Positions 8,167 to 18,119 are shown, numbered from the stretch's first letter. The stretch: 64,000 nt of DNA from Halorubrum trapanicum (GCF_002355655.1 NZ_AP017569.1:1054001-1118000); one strand, 5' to 3'. The notes: generated by a model not told the origin, from the letters alone. A program made the numbers and translations.

Positions 8167-9968
8167 TTACCCGACTCCAGTTTCCTTCTTCAACAGTGTG
8201 AGCGTATTGTCCGCAGTCACAATCGGAGAATGCTCGTACTCACCCGCCAACTCGACTTGCACGAGGAGGTCGACGGCCCGCCAGATTGAGTACAGCAGAC
8301 AGGCGAACGCAAAGTAGAAGAATCGCAGTATGAAGTTCTTCGAGGTTGTCGCGGCCATGAACCGCTTAATACTCCGGTAACCGCTCTCGATCTCCCAGCG
8401 ATAGCCGTACTCACTCAGCAGTCCCACATTACCGTTGCACATGAACACCGAATACTGCCGGTGGTCAGTGTACTCAGAATCCTCGTTTCGACGGTACACG
8501 AGCGTCGTCTGGTACCACTCATTCTTGCCCAAGTGGAGCTTACGGTCGTTCACGTATCGATCTGTCTCACTCTTCAAGAGCCGTTTCGCCTGGGCTCTCT
8601 CGCTCGTGTGCATCCGCTTTGGAACGACGTACGTGAGCCCGCGTTGGCTAATCATCTCCAAGACGTGTTGGCTGTCGAATTCTCTGTCCATCAGCACGCT
8701 GTCGACGTGGACGAGGTCCTCAGCCGAGTCAAGTAGATCCTCGACGATTTCGAGCCGACTCTCGCCACGCCGCACCGGCCTTGCGTCTAAGACAATCGGG
8801 ACCGCATTACCGACGAGCTGGACGGTCGCCCACTGATAGGCGTATTCGTCGGTCTTCTCTTTTGTCCCGATGATCTCATCCTCGTGACCTGTTCTATCAC
8901 CGGTGAAGGGCTCAGCTTCAGTGATGTCGATGGCCACGATTCCGGCTCGGAAGTACTGCTCTGTCTCCGCGACTTCATCCAGTAGCCGTTTCACGGCCTG
9001 GCGGTACATCTCGCGAATCTCCGCTATCGAGAGGTCACGAATCTGATCACGACGGGCGTGTCCCAGCGGTGTCCGACTACGCGTCGACTCGTAAATGAAG
9101 CTCCGAGCCCCCTCATTGGCAGCTAAGTTCTCGCGGAGGCCGAGATAGGTCTGTAAGTCCCAGTAGGCATTCTCGTGGATCTCACAACCCTCTCCGCGAT
9201 CCATCGAGAACGCCGGGAAGACAACGCGACTGACGTGATCCGTGATCGTTCCCGCCTGTTCCAGCACGGTCTGCTCGTCCGGATCGGAGTCTCCGGTACT
9301 GTCTCCTCGCTGAGGGAGCGTCCTGTCCGGGTCACGCGGAACGCTCACACCCGCGTTTTGGGCATTGATCAGGGCCGTCTGGGCAGCCGTCTCAACCGTC
9401 TCGCGTAACTCACCGTGAAGCGCTCGTGCCAGCTACGCCAGAGCGTCGACTGATTCGGAACGCTCTCGAGTCCGAGTTGCTCACGCAATTCAGGGTGGCA
9501 CTCGAGGAATCCGACGAGTGCTGTCTCGTGGTCCCGTCCGTGGAGTTCTTTCAACATGAACACTCGAAAGAGGGTGTCCATCTCGTAGCTCGTCGATCCC
9601 GCATAGCGGTCATGGATCTCGAATTTGAAGTAAGCGAGCGGCAGCGAACAGACGAACTTTTCGACCGAGTTGTGGCTCTCGTGGCTGAACCACGTCTCCG
9701 AAATCGTCCGAACATCTGATTCCAGTCCCGCGAGCGACGTTCGGTCATACAGTGGTGTCGAATCATACGCCGGCCACTCAACGTACGATCGCTGAGCGAT
9801 ACGTCGAAAGATCGTTCGACGAGACTCGGGAGTCGAAGCCACTACGAGATACTGACTCCGACACGCAGAAGTCCTCGTCCATCTCGATAAGAGACATCGA
9901 GATTGGGGAAGGTCGGTACTCGCTAGGGGAGAGAGATTAGTTCCGAAATCCGGCTCCAGAGGGAACAC
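8167..9968 (-). pseudogene. frameshifted IS4-type DDE transposase
   Basis: Two reading frames make one transposase. The upstream part (9369-9968) carries the N-terminal domain with WFSHESHNSVEKF and NQSTLWRSWHERFT. The downstream part (8167-9348) carries the DDE core: IDITEAEPF (first Asp), LMDREFDS (second Asp) and YGYRWEIESGYRSIK, an exact Y(2)R(3)E(6)K signature with the catalytic Glu. The downstream frame stays open and sensible upstream of its first ATG (LRETVETAAQTALINAQ), so the frames join near 9420 by a -1 shift or a 1-nt indel. No slippery heptamer is visible, so mutation is likelier than programmed shifting. The true start may be GTG 9842 rather than 9968. Confidence 0.8.
8167..9968 (-). 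mobile_element. insertion sequence, IS4-type, ends not resolved
   Basis: The extent given is only that of the transposase reading frames. I could not find convincing terminal inverted repeats or target duplication in 7883-8166 or 9843-9996. A short palindrome, ATCTCGAT...ATCGAGAT, at about 9881-9903 lies near the 5' side and could be part of an end or a promoter. The element separates the conserved RIO2 gene from a more AT-rich block. Confidence 0.6.
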
Positions 9969-9996
9969 ATTTCCTTCACATGCCTCTAGTCGGACT

Positions 9997-10989
9997 ATGG
10001 CTCACGAGTGCGACGATTGCGGGGAGTCGTTCGAGACACTCACTCGTCTCCGACTTCACGACTGTGGCGATGTCCAATCGGACACGTTCTCAACCTCGAC
10101 CGATTCGGGGAGGTCTAAATCTGACTCATCTCCAAGCGAAAAACGGAACAAGGAGGTTGCCGAACTCGATAACCTGCTTGATCGTTTCTCCGACGGTGAC
10201 GTGGATGCTCTACACTACGCAGTCGTCGAATTCGAAGCAGCACTCTCGACTGCAGTCGAGGAAGACAGCAGTGGAGACACGTTTCGGGACGTGTTCTGGC
10301 CATACTACGAGCGCGTCAGCAACGAACTCGACGATGCAGCGAGAGTACACGGTTGGCCATTCCTTGCGGATGTAATCGATGCGCATGAGCCCACTGAGAA
10401 GGACAAATTTCCGCTCGTCACGCCCACAATAGCAAACGCTGTCGGGCGATATCTTATTCGAACGCGGATAACCGATGGTGTCGAGGCGATTCCGGTCAAG
10501 GCACTCGAATACCTGAACACTGTCGCGGTCAACGCTCCCGAAAGCGACGATGTCGCGCGCGAGGAAGTCCATGCCTATGGGTGGGGAATCGGACATCCAA
10601 ACCACTCGGTCGTCGACCAGCTCCACGCCCGTACGACGGAGGACATCTTCTCCGTCAACCCAACAGTCGAACACGCCTTCTACGCTGACCAGTACGCTGC
10701 CGTCGATCTGCTTGAACAGCTGGTACGAGACGAATCGAGCAATGGGACGCTCCCTCGCGTCACCCGTGACGATATGCCATATCGTCGCTACCTGCTCGAC
10801 TGCGTCTACGGACTGAAAACAGATGGCCACTGGCCGGGGATGCCACGGTACTACGACTGGTACGATGAGTTGGATTACGCCTTCGAACTCGACGAGACAG
10901 TCGAACAGCGCATCCGCGACCTCGTCGAAGAGATGGGCTTCGATGCAGATCTCTCGAATGACTGGACGTTCCGCGATCTCGGTATTTGA
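9997..10989 (+). CDS. hypothetical protein with N-terminal C2HC/C2H2-like zinc finger
   Basis: A 330-residue soluble protein. Residues 4-22 (CDDCGESFETLTRLRLHDC) give CxxC followed by HxC, a zinc-finger-like knuckle of the kind common in haloarchaeal DNA-associated proteins. A charged Ser-rich linker of about 35 residues follows, then an alpha-helical acidic domain with no motif I can name. The codon use and base composition are more AT-rich than in the flanking housekeeping genes, consistent with acquired DNA. It begins only 28 bp from the upstream end of the divergent transposase frame, so its promoter may overlap the insertion-sequence end. Function unknown. Confidence 0.75.
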   Translation: MAHECDDCGESFETLTRLRLHDCGDVQSDTFSTSTDSGRSKSDSSPSEKRNKEVAELDNLLDRFSDGDVDALHYAVVEFEAALSTAVEEDSSGDTFRDVFWPYYERVSNELDDAARVHGWPFLADVIDAHEPTEKDKFPLVTPTIANAVGRYLIRTRITDGVEAIPVKALEYLNTVAVNAPESDDVAREEVHAYGWGIGHPNHSVVDQLHARTTEDIFSVNPTVEHAFYADQYAAVDLLEQLVRDESSNGTLPRVTRDDMPYRRYLLDCVYGLKTDGHWPGMPRYYDWYDELDYAFELDETVEQRIRDLVEEMGFDADLSNDWTFRDLGI

Positions 10990-11086
10990 ACGAATTAACA
11001 GTACGCTTTCCCCGCCGCCCGACATACTGGCTGGTAATGCCGTTCAGCGTCACGTAGCACGTGCTCTTGAAGGAATAAGAACTCCT

Positions 11087-11103
11087 GGCTCTGTTGAAAT
11101 CCT
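11087..11103 (+). repeat. solo IS-end-like repeat, copy 1
   Basis: GGCTCTGTTGAAATCCT. It recurs at 11525-11541 with one mismatch and at 24274-24290 with a few. The sequence resembles the terminal repeats of IS6-type elements, which begin GG..CTGTTG, but no transposase lies beside it. Confidence 0.45.
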
Positions 11104-11210
11104 ATTCTTCAGATATATTCCCGCCTGAAAATGCTGGTCGATGAGAACTGCGAACTTGTCGGATTTTACCGACCACAAACGCTATACTGTATTGGAGTTA
11201 TCGTTTTAGT

Positions 11211-11426
11211 ATGTATGGGACTGTTCGGGAATCGCTTGAAGACTGGTATAATCCGAGTATTCAGTCTGCGATGATTGTCCTGATGGGTTCGAGTTTTTGC
11301 CTCTTTCTGTTCCTCAACAGTCCCGATTTTACGAACCCGTACTACGTTTTTGGAGTCGGAGTGATGGGCTTCACAATCGTCTTTGCGGCGCTTATGCTCA
11401 TTTCTGTGCTACTGAAGCGTCGATAG
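11211..11426 (+). CDS. small two-helix membrane protein
   Basis: A 71-residue ORF starting MYGTVRESLEDWYNPSIQSA. Two hydrophobic stretches (about residues 19-35 and 43-66) are separated by a short loop with SPDFTNPYY, and the protein ends in basic LLKRR, so the C-terminus is probably cytoplasmic. It sits alone in the AT-rich island between two IS-end-like repeats. Tryptophan, tyrosine and phenylalanine content fits a real membrane protein, but I do not recognise the family. Confidence 0.5.
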   Translation: MYGTVRESLEDWYNPSIQSAMIVLMGSSFCLFLFLNSPDFTNPYYVFGVGVMGFTIVFAALMLISVLLKRR

Positions 11427-11524
11427 ACTACTACCCTGTACTGAGCGATCCGTGAATCTCCTGTGTTGATCGGAACTGGGTAGAAATCATCAGTTTCTAA
11501 GGATTTTAATAGAGCCGAGTTCTT

Positions 11525-11541
11525 GGCTTTGTTGAAATCCT
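11525..11541 (+). repeat. solo IS-end-like repeat, copy 2
   Basis: GGCTTTGTTGAAATCCT, one mismatch from the copy at 11087-11103 and in the same orientation. The pair therefore flanks the small membrane-protein gene as direct, not inverted, repeats 438 bp apart. Confidence 0.45.
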
Positions 11542-11611
11542 CAGTGGTTAATATTTTCACATCCACAACCACTCAGTACAGTGGTGGCACCTGTCCATAT
11601 CTCACGTGTGA

Positions 11612-13357
11612 TCAGTGTAGTTCGTGGGTTTCGAACCGTCGTAGCGCTCCGCGATAGGCACGTCGAGCGACCAGTAGTCCAGCAACAATCAACAGCCCGC
11701 CGAATCCACTCCGGAAGGCAGTGAGCGGGAGTCCTTGGATCGTCGCGCCAGTGTCGTTCAACGATGACGCGAAGGTGGTGAGCACGCCGCCGTTGGCGAT
11801 CGACTCAAGGATGAATCCCGGAACGTAACCGATCCCCGAAAGCGCCAGCCGCACCAGCTCCGGTGCTGCCACGAGTCCAACCAGTGCCGCGCCGGGAAGC
11901 CACACCAACACAACGTGAAGTACGCCCGCGAGCAACCGGGGTGGTCGTACTTCGTCGCTGTTGCCGATCCGGATGGCACTGTAGCGCGGGAACCACATCC
12001 CGATCATTGGCGCGAGTGCCGCCCCGACGATGGTGAGGAAGCATCCGATTAGTGTCAGTGCTATCGCCGATAGTAGTCCGTGACCCCCCACCAGTGCCGA
12101 TACGAGCGTGACGACGGCGACGACAGGCGCGAACAACAGACTCGGGGCAATGAGTCCGCGGACGAACGCCCGACCCGACACGGCGGTCAAGGTCGCCGGC
12201 AGGACGGCCCCCTCATCGCCGAACGGGTTGAGACCGAACGCCGCACCGGCGATCCATCCCAGCAACACGGCAACGGCTGGTCCCAGTATCCTGAGCGAAC
12301 CGGATCCCTGTAGCATCATATTCACCAATGCTGAGCCGCCACCGAACACCGGGATCAGCAGGAAGTTCAATCGCTGGGGTTCCCGTCGAGCCCGCAAGAG
12401 AGACCACTCCGCAACGGACCGAGTGGAGCCGGTGACGACCGGAACGCCGAGGGGGCTGATGGCCCGCGTGAGCGCTCGCTGATCCCCCCTCGTGTGGGTA
12501 GAGACAGTGGTCTCGTCGGTGTCCAAGACGTTGACCGGCTCGCCGAACCAGAGCGAGGCGGCAATGCGCTCGGCCAGCCAGCCTCCACCAACGATCGCTA
12601 CGCCAACCGCGGCTACTCCCCCGATAGCATGTGTCGACGACCAACCGATGGGTGTGCCAACTGCTAGTAGGTCGGCGAGCCACCCGATCGGAATCACTCC
12701 AAGTGTGGCTGGACTAACCGAAATGGGAAGCTGTGGTACCTGAAATATAAAATATCCCCCGAAAAACAGCATCACAACCGTCCCGCCTAGCACGCCCTTG
12801 TGACGAGCAACGAACGGCACGGTGGCCACAAGCCATGCGGCGATGTATCCCAACACCCGACCGGCCATGACCGCACTGGCGACGTACAGACTGCCGACCA
12901 GTGGGACTGCCAGCAGGGTCAGTGGCGAACGAAATGCGTACGTCCCGGCAATGGCGAGTAGGAGTCCGACCGGGAGCGCATACGTTAGCGCTCGCAGGCT
13001 CTCGGCGACGATGCCCCCAATGACGGCGGTTCTAGGTGAGACAGTTGTCAGCACGAACGTATCGGCGACCGGTTTGCTGTGGGCCGTCGTCGTCCGCTGT
13101 GCGAGCATAAACACCCCGAACACCCAGAGCATAGCGAGCGTTCCTCTAACGATCCGATTTATTGAAAACTCGGGATCAGTCCCACGGAGTTCCGGAACGA
13201 ACAGGGCTACAAGTCCAGCTAGCAGTAATGTCGGGAGCACCACGCCGCCAGCCATCAAGATCAGTCGACCGGTATCCTCCCGAATCGCTCGGACGGAATG
13301 CCGGTAGTCGAACCAGCCCATCCGAACGGCGTGCCCGAGCCAGCCGGACTCAGCCAT
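11612..13357 (-). CDS. ABC-2 type transporter permease
   Basis: A 581-residue polytopic protein with about 12 hydrophobic segments and a short cytosolic start (MAESGWLGHAVRMGWFDYRH). The large size suggests two fused ABC-2 halves with a central hydrophilic loop around residues 260-310 (DTDETTVSTHTRGDQRALTR). The start at 13357 overlaps the ATPase stop by 8 nt, so the pair is co-translated, although the frame is open further upstream. The dedicated ATPase indicates an exporter. The substrate is unknown, and both genes have lower GC than the surrounding chromosome. Confidence 0.82.
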   Translation of the reverse strand: MAESGWLGHAVRMGWFDYRHSVRAIREDTGRLILMAGGVVLPTLLLAGLVALFVPELRGTDPEFSINRIVRGTLAMLWVFGVFMLAQRTTTAHSKPVADTFVLTTVSPRTAVIGGIVAESLRALTYALPVGLLLAIAGTYAFRSPLTLLAVPLVGSLYVASAVMAGRVLGYIAAWLVATVPFVARHKGVLGGTVVMLFFGGYFIFQVPQLPISVSPATLGVIPIGWLADLLAVGTPIGWSSTHAIGGVAAVGVAIVGGGWLAERIAASLWFGEPVNVLDTDETTVSTHTRGDQRALTRAISPLGVPVVTGSTRSVAEWSLLRARREPQRLNFLLIPVFGGGSALVNMMLQGSGSLRILGPAVAVLLGWIAGAAFGLNPFGDEGAVLPATLTAVSGRAFVRGLIAPSLLFAPVVAVVTLVSALVGGHGLLSAIALTLIGCFLTIVGAALAPMIGMWFPRYSAIRIGNSDEVRPPRLLAGVLHVVLVWLPGAALVGLVAAPELVRLALSGIGYVPGFILESIANGGVLTTFASSLNDTGATIQGLPLTAFRSGFGGLLIVAGLLVARRAYRGALRRFETHELH

Positions 13358-14165
13358 CGGTGTTCTCCTCAACGACGCTTTGGTTAGTGGTGTCGGCGGC
13401 GCTGGCCTCACCGTCCGACTCTCCTGCGCCACCGAACTCGTCGGTCGTGAGTTCGAGGAAGGCATCTTCCAGCGAGCGCGTCTCGCCGGTCTCCGCGCGG
13501 CGTTCGAGGTCAGCAGGTGACCCTTCAGCGACTAACTCACCGTCGTAGAGGATCCCCACGGTGTCGGCAATCTCCTCGACGACAGGGAGAATGTGCGTCG
13601 AGAGGAAGACGGTCGTCCCCGCGTCGGCGAGGTCCGTAATCATCTCCCGGAGCGTCCGCGCAGCGCGTGGGTCCAGTCCGGACGTGGGTTCGTCGAGGAA
13701 GACGACGTCGGGCTTATGGAGGATAGCCTGAATGTAGGCGGTCTTCTGGCGCATTCCTTTAGAGTAGTCCGCAATCCGTGTGTCGGCGTCTGCCGTGAGA
13801 TCGAGTTCGTCGAGGAGTCCGTCAATTCGTTCTCGTGTCGCTTCCTCAGGGAGATCGCGGAGGCCGGCGGCGTATTCGAGTTGTTCGTAGGCGGTCGCTT
13901 GTTCGTACAGCGGTGGTTCCTCGGGTAGGTACCCGATGTGCGTGCGAAGGGCGTCCCGATCTGTGATCGAGATGCCGGAGACGGAGCCGGTGCCACTGCT
14001 CGGCCGCGTGAGCCCGGTCAGCATTCGCATCGTTGTGGTTTTCCCCGCGCCGTTGGGGCCGAGGAAGCCGTAGACGACTCCCCCCGGAATCGAGAGGTTG
14101 AGATCGTTGACGGCGAGTGTATTTTCGTAGCGCTTCGTCAGCCCGGTGGTGTCGATGGCAGTCAT
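13350..14165 (-). CDS. ABC transporter ATP-binding protein (exporter, CcmA/DrrA-like)
   Basis: A 271-residue ATPase: Walker A GPNGAGKTT, Q-loop LPEEPPLYE, signature YSKGMRQ (the usual S-x-G-x-R/Q variant of multidrug/Nod-type exporters), Walker B VVFLDEPTSGLDPRA and the switch histidine in LSTHILPVVEE. The C-terminal tail is acidic (GGAGESDGEASAAD). It is the first gene of a two-gene exporter operon with the ABC-2 permease. The 254 bp upstream are shared with the divergent Fic gene. Confidence 0.9.
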   Translation of the reverse strand: MTAIDTTGLTKRYENTLAVNDLNLSIPGGVVYGFLGPNGAGKTTTMRMLTGLTRPSSGTGSVSGISITDRDALRTHIGYLPEEPPLYEQATAYEQLEYAAGLRDLPEEATRERIDGLLDELDLTADADTRIADYSKGMRQKTAYIQAILHKPDVVFLDEPTSGLDPRAARTLREMITDLADAGTTVFLSTHILPVVEEIADTVGILYDGELVAEGSPADLERRAETGETRSLEDAFLELTTDEFGGAGESDGEASAADTTNQSVVEENTDG

Positions 14166-14419
14166 AGTGGAATTGAATTGGATCGGAATAGGACGCCATC
14201 TCGCTTGACGTTCCCCTCTTGTCGCTCAATCATATGTCACGATTAGAAGACTGCTTGAATAGCCTTTGTCACTCAATTTGTTCAGTTCGCAGTCCTTCCT
14301 AGCGGGTTTTTCATACACAAAGTAGTGAATAGAATGTGTGGGTCAAATCTATCCTCAGAGATTCTGAGTAGTTGTGACAGTGCAATCACTCACCCTACTA
14401 TTTTGATTTAGCACCAAAA

Positions 14420-15631
14420 ATGCCAATAGTAGCCAGCGTATTTGTTGGGATGCCACTAATGGAGCGAGATGACTTCGACGAGGCCGTTCCCGGTGAGATC
14501 GTCCCCACGACGACACCGAAGGGGACGTATTCGGCGTTCCGCCCTGACCCGCTTCCGCCCTCAATCAGTACTGAGGAACTCATTACACCGCTAGCGGAGG
14601 CGACACAGGCACTTGGCCGACTTCACGGCATCGGTCCACGTGTCGGCTCAAGGGAGATCCTGATCGAGCCGTTCATCCGAAAAGAAGCGCTGGAGTCCTC
14701 GCAAATCGAGGGCACACATGCTACTCTTTCAGACATCTACGCCTATGAGGCTGGACAGGAGGCTCTCATCGACGAAGACAGGCAGCAGGGCACCCAAGAA
14801 GTCGTGAACTATCTACACGCGCTGACGCACGGATTGGATGCGATCACAGCTGGCGATCCAATCACCGTCGAATTGCTATGCGAGATGCACGACCGGTTGC
14901 TTTCGGGTGTCCGTGGGGATGAGGCTGACCCAGGAGAACTCCGTACGGCTCAGAACTTTATCGGCAGTACGCCATACATCCAAGACGCCAAGTACGTGCC
15001 GCCGCCCCCGAACGAGATCCCCGACCTTCTCGAAGACTTGCTCGAGTATGCGAACCAAGAGATAAATCTACATCCACTTCTCCGAATCGGGCTGATCCAC
15101 TACCAGTTCGAGACGATTCACCCGTTTCTCGATGGGAACGGACGACTCGGGCGGCTATTGATCAGTCTTCTCTTGCAACGTGATGGTCTCTTGCCCGTGC
15201 CGTATCTCTACCTGAGTTCGTATTTCAACGCACGACGGTCAGATTACGTTGATCATCTCTTGTCAGTCAGTCAGCACGGTGAATGGGAAGAGTGGCTCCT
15301 GTTTTTTCTGCGTGGCGTGCAGTCGCAAGCAGATGAGGCCCACCAGCGGGCCAACCTGCTAGTCGACCTCCGAGAAGACTATCAACAGCGCTATCAGAGC
15401 GAGCGGTCTGAGAATATCCTTGAACTGGTGATGCGGCTCTTCGAAGATCCGTACCTGGACGTGAACACAGCAGCCGACTGGTTGGATGTCGAATACAGCA
15501 CGGCTAACCGACTGATCGGACAGCTCGAAGATGACGGAATACTCGAAGAACTCACCGGGAAAGATCGGAATCGGTTCTACCGGGCGAGCGAAGTCTTCCA
15601 GATCATCAACAAGCCGATCGACCAACTCTGA
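14420..15631 (+). CDS. Fic family protein (AMP/NMP transferase) with C-terminal winged helix
   Basis: A 403-residue Fic protein. The N-terminal Fic-associated domain (PGEIVPTTTPKGTYSAFRPD) leads to the inhibitory helix motif SSQIEG, an exact (S/T)xxxE(G/N) match, and then the catalytic motif HPFLDGNGRLGR with the active-site His and the phosphate-binding Asn-Gly-Arg. The C-terminal 70 residues (LDVNTAADWLDVEYSTANRL) look like a winged helix. An intact autoinhibitory Glu means a class II, normally repressed nucleotidyl transferase acting on a Ser/Thr/Tyr hydroxyl. Starts at 14450 or 14459 are also plausible. It stands alone in the AT-rich island with no antitoxin gene. Confidence 0.9.
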   Translation: MPIVASVFVGMPLMERDDFDEAVPGEIVPTTTPKGTYSAFRPDPLPPSISTEELITPLAEATQALGRLHGIGPRVGSREILIEPFIRKEALESSQIEGTHATLSDIYAYEAGQEALIDEDRQQGTQEVVNYLHALTHGLDAITAGDPITVELLCEMHDRLLSGVRGDEADPGELRTAQNFIGSTPYIQDAKYVPPPPNEIPDLLEDLLEYANQEINLHPLLRIGLIHYQFETIHPFLDGNGRLGRLLISLLLQRDGLLPVPYLYLSSYFNARRSDYVDHLLSVSQHGEWEEWLLFFLRGVQSQADEAHQRANLLVDLREDYQQRYQSERSENILELVMRLFEDPYLDVNTAADWLDVEYSTANRLIGQLEDDGILEELTGKDRNRFYRASEVFQIINKPIDQL

Positions 15632-15752
15632 ACGACTGAGCAGAGAGGGTTTGAGGCATACGCATTGAGACAACCGGTCTCAACTTCTGTACTTCGGGCC
15701 GGTCGCGGCGACGAGCGCAACCGCTTTGCGAGTCGCGCCCGAGGAGGGCGGT

Positions 15753-16604
15753 ATGACCGCGCCCGCCGTCGACTGGCGGCTGATCCGCGAGGAGGCCCGC
15801 CCCGGACCGATGCAGATGGCGCTCGACGAGGTCGCCGCCGAGACCGCCGCCGCGGGAGGGCCCGCCACGCTCCGTACGTACCGCTGGGAGCCGAGCTGCC
15901 TCACCCTCGGCCGCCACCAGGAGCCGGAGACGGTCGACTGGGAGTTCTGCGAGCGCGAGGGGATCGACGTCACGCGCCGACAGACGGGCGGGGGCGGGAT
16001 CTACCACGACGGTCGGGGGGACATCGCGTACTCGATCGCGGTTCCCGCGGAGTCGGTGCCGGGCGAACTGCTCGACTGTTACCATCTCCTGTGTGAACCC
16101 GTCCTCGACGCGTTCGACCGGCTCGGGGTCGACGCCGACTACGTCGACGAGCCGATGCCGGAGCTGTACCGCCCGGCCTGCTACCTCCGGGAACTCCATC
16201 CGGCGCACGACGTGGTGGCGCAGGGTCCCGAGGGCGATCGACACCGGAAGATCGCCGGCAACGCGCAGTACCGCAAGCGGGAGGCGGTGATCCAACACGG
16301 GTCGCTGACGTTCTCGGTCGACGCGGCGCATCACCTCGGCGTCTTCGCCGACCCGCCGGTGACGCCCGAGGGGTTCCGCGAGCGCGTCGTCGGGACGGAC
16401 GAGTTGGTCGACGTCGACCGCGCGGACGCGGTGGCGGCCGTCGAGGCGGCGCTTTCCGACTGGGCCGGGGATGCGCCCGAGGCGACCGTGGACCTCGACG
16501 GGTCGTGGACGGACGCGGAATTAGAGCGGGCGGAAGAGATCGTCGCGGAGAAGTACCGGGACGAGGCGTGGATCCGGACCCGACCCGGGAACGGCGGGGC
16601 GTAG
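15753..16604 (+). CDS. lplA: lipoate-protein ligase A family protein
   Basis: A 283-residue protein of the biotin/lipoate ligase fold. The start at 15753 is preceded by GAGGAGGG, a good Shine-Dalgarno sequence. Hallmarks are RRQTGGGGIYHDGRGDIAYS (lipoyl-AMP loop) and the lysine loop HRKIAGNAQYRK, followed by HGSLTF. The family transfers lipoate or octanoate to E2 and GcvH proteins. Haloarchaea often carry several such paralogues, so it might serve a different acyl substrate. No second LplB-like gene lies beside it. Confidence 0.87.
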   Translation: MTAPAVDWRLIREEARPGPMQMALDEVAAETAAAGGPATLRTYRWEPSCLTLGRHQEPETVDWEFCEREGIDVTRRQTGGGGIYHDGRGDIAYSIAVPAESVPGELLDCYHLLCEPVLDAFDRLGVDADYVDEPMPELYRPACYLRELHPAHDVVAQGPEGDRHRKIAGNAQYRKREAVIQHGSLTFSVDAAHHLGVFADPPVTPEGFRERVVGTDELVDVDRADAVAAVEAALSDWAGDAPEATVDLDGSWTDAELERAEEIVAEKYRDEAWIRTRPGNGGA

Positions 16605-16679
16605 ACGGCTTCGCGGGGTATCGTGGGGTATCCGCCCGGTTCCGAAGGGGCTTTTTCGACCGCCCCCCCAGTGTCCGGT

Positions 16680-17516
16680 ATGAGTCTCAAGGTCGGCGCG
16701 CACGTCTCCATCGCCGGCGGCGTGGACAACGCCGTGGAAAATCAGGTCGAGGTCGGCGGCAACTGCGGACAGATATTCACCCACTCGCCGCAGGTGTGGC
16801 AGGATCCGAACATCGGCGACGAGGAGGCCGAGCGGTTCCGCGAGGGCACCGAACGCGACATGGAAGGGCCGTGGGTGATCCACACCTCCTACCTCGTGAA
16901 CCTCTGTACGCCGAAGGAGGGGCTCCGCGAGAAGTCGCTCGACTCGATGCAAAAGGAGGTCGACGCGGCCGACAAGCTGGGAATCCCGTACGTCAACGTC
17001 CACCTCGGCGCGCACACGGGCGCCGGCGTCGAGGGCGGCCTCGACAACGCCGCGTCGGTGATCGACGACCTCGACGTGCCCGAGGGCGTGACGGTCCTGA
17101 TCGAGAGCGACGCGGGCGCGGGGACGAAGCTCGGCGGGGAGTTCGAGCACCTCGCGGGGATCATCGACCGCACGGAGACGGAGATCGACGTCTGCGTCGA
17201 CACGGCCCACGCGTTCGCGGCGGGCTACGACCTCTCGACGCCCGAGGCGGTCGATCAGACGATCGGGGAGTTCGACGACGTGGTCGGGTTGGAACACCTG
17301 GAGTACGTCCACCTCAACGACTCGAAACACGAGTGCGGCACCAACAAGGACGAGCACGCCCACATCGGCGAGGGGCACATCGGCGAGGCGGGGATGGAGC
17401 GCTTCCTCAACCATCCCGACCTGACGGACGTGCCGCTCGCGCTGGAGACGCCGACCGAGGACGGGAAGAGCTTCGCGTGGAACATCGATCGAGTGCGCGG
17501 ACTCCGCCGCGACTGA
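16680..17516 (+). CDS. nfo: deoxyribonuclease IV (AP endonuclease)
   Basis: A 278-residue TIM-barrel endonuclease of base-excision repair that cuts 5' to abasic sites. Zinc-ligand motifs typical of Nfo are present: [10 protein letters not shown] at the N-terminus, [10 protein letters not shown], the glutamate in [21 protein letters not shown] and [10 protein letters not shown], then HIGEGHIG and [10 protein letters not shown]. The length is normal. ATG 16680 follows the lplA-like gene by 75 bp in the same direction; the frame is open a little further upstream, but this ATG starts the conserved [10 protein letters not shown]. Confidence 0.95.
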   Translation: MSLKVGAHVSIAGGVDNAVENQVEVGGNCGQIFTHSPQVWQDPNIGDEEAERFREGTERDMEGPWVIHTSYLVNLCTPKEGLREKSLDSMQKEVDAADKLGIPYVNVHLGAHTGAGVEGGLDNAASVIDDLDVPEGVTVLIESDAGAGTKLGGEFEHLAGIIDRTETEIDVCVDTAHAFAAGYDLSTPEAVDQTIGEFDDVVGLEHLEYVHLNDSKHECGTNKDEHAHIGEGHIGEAGMERFLNHPDLTDVPLALETPTEDGKSFAWNIDRVRGLRRD

Positions 17517-17609
17517 CTGAAGCGACGCGACGCGCCGTCGCCGGTCCGAGCCGGACGGCAGTCGTCCGTCCGACGCGGATTTAAGTGATTCCGTTGTCGA
17601 TCCACGGAC

Positions 17610-18083
17610 ATGCCCACCACGAAGGCGTTGCTGTTCGGACGCCGCCGCGACCGCGCGGTCGGGCTGGTGGTCGGGTTCGCCGGCGTCGTGACGCTCGCGC
17701 TCGTCGCAGCGTTCGTCGCCGAGTCCGCGGGCGTCACGCCGGCGACAGCGCTGACCGACCGGCTCCTCCCGGTGTTGGTGTTCTACGCGCCCGGGCCCCT
17801 CGCGGCCGCCGGGGCGTACGCGCGCTGCGGGGGCCCGGCGTGTCTGGCCGTCGGCGTCGTGCCGGCGCTCGTCCTCGGGGGGTTCGTCCTCCTCGGGACG
17901 CTCGTCGGCGTCCCCGGCGTCAACGGCGGGAACCCGGCGATCGGCGACGTGACGGTGAGCTTCGCCGCGATCGGGGTGACCAGCGCGTTCGTCGGCTACT
18001 GCGCCGGCGTGACCGCCGTCCTCGCCGCCGATCTCGTCGGGTTCGGGTCCGGTGACGCGGACGAGGAAGGCGGCGACGAGTGA
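17610..18083 (+). CDS. conserved four-helix membrane protein
   Basis: A 157-residue protein with a short basic N-terminus (LLFGRRRDRAV) and four hydrophobic segments at about residues 18-38, 50-70, 75-97 and 110-140, ending in an acidic tail (SGDADEEGGDE). Positive residues before the first helix suggest both termini are cytoplasmic. It immediately precedes the methyltransferase gene, whose upstream in-frame GTG overlaps this stop codon. Haloarchaeal membrane protein of unknown function. Confidence 0.75.
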   Translation: MPTTKALLFGRRRDRAVGLVVGFAGVVTLALVAAFVAESAGVTPATALTDRLLPVLVFYAPGPLAAAGAYARCGGPACLAVGVVPALVLGGFVLLGTLVGVPGVNGGNPAIGDVTVSFAAIGVTSAFVGYCAGVTAVLAADLVGFGSGDADEEGGDE

Positions 18084-18119
18084 GGAGGACCGGTCCGGCC
18101 GGCGACCGATCTCCGGACG

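Noticed and set aside
9349-9430. Programmed -1 frameshift in the transposase
   Set aside because: The frames do join by -1, but no X-XXY-YYZ slippery site or stem-loop is visible, so an indel is the simpler reading.
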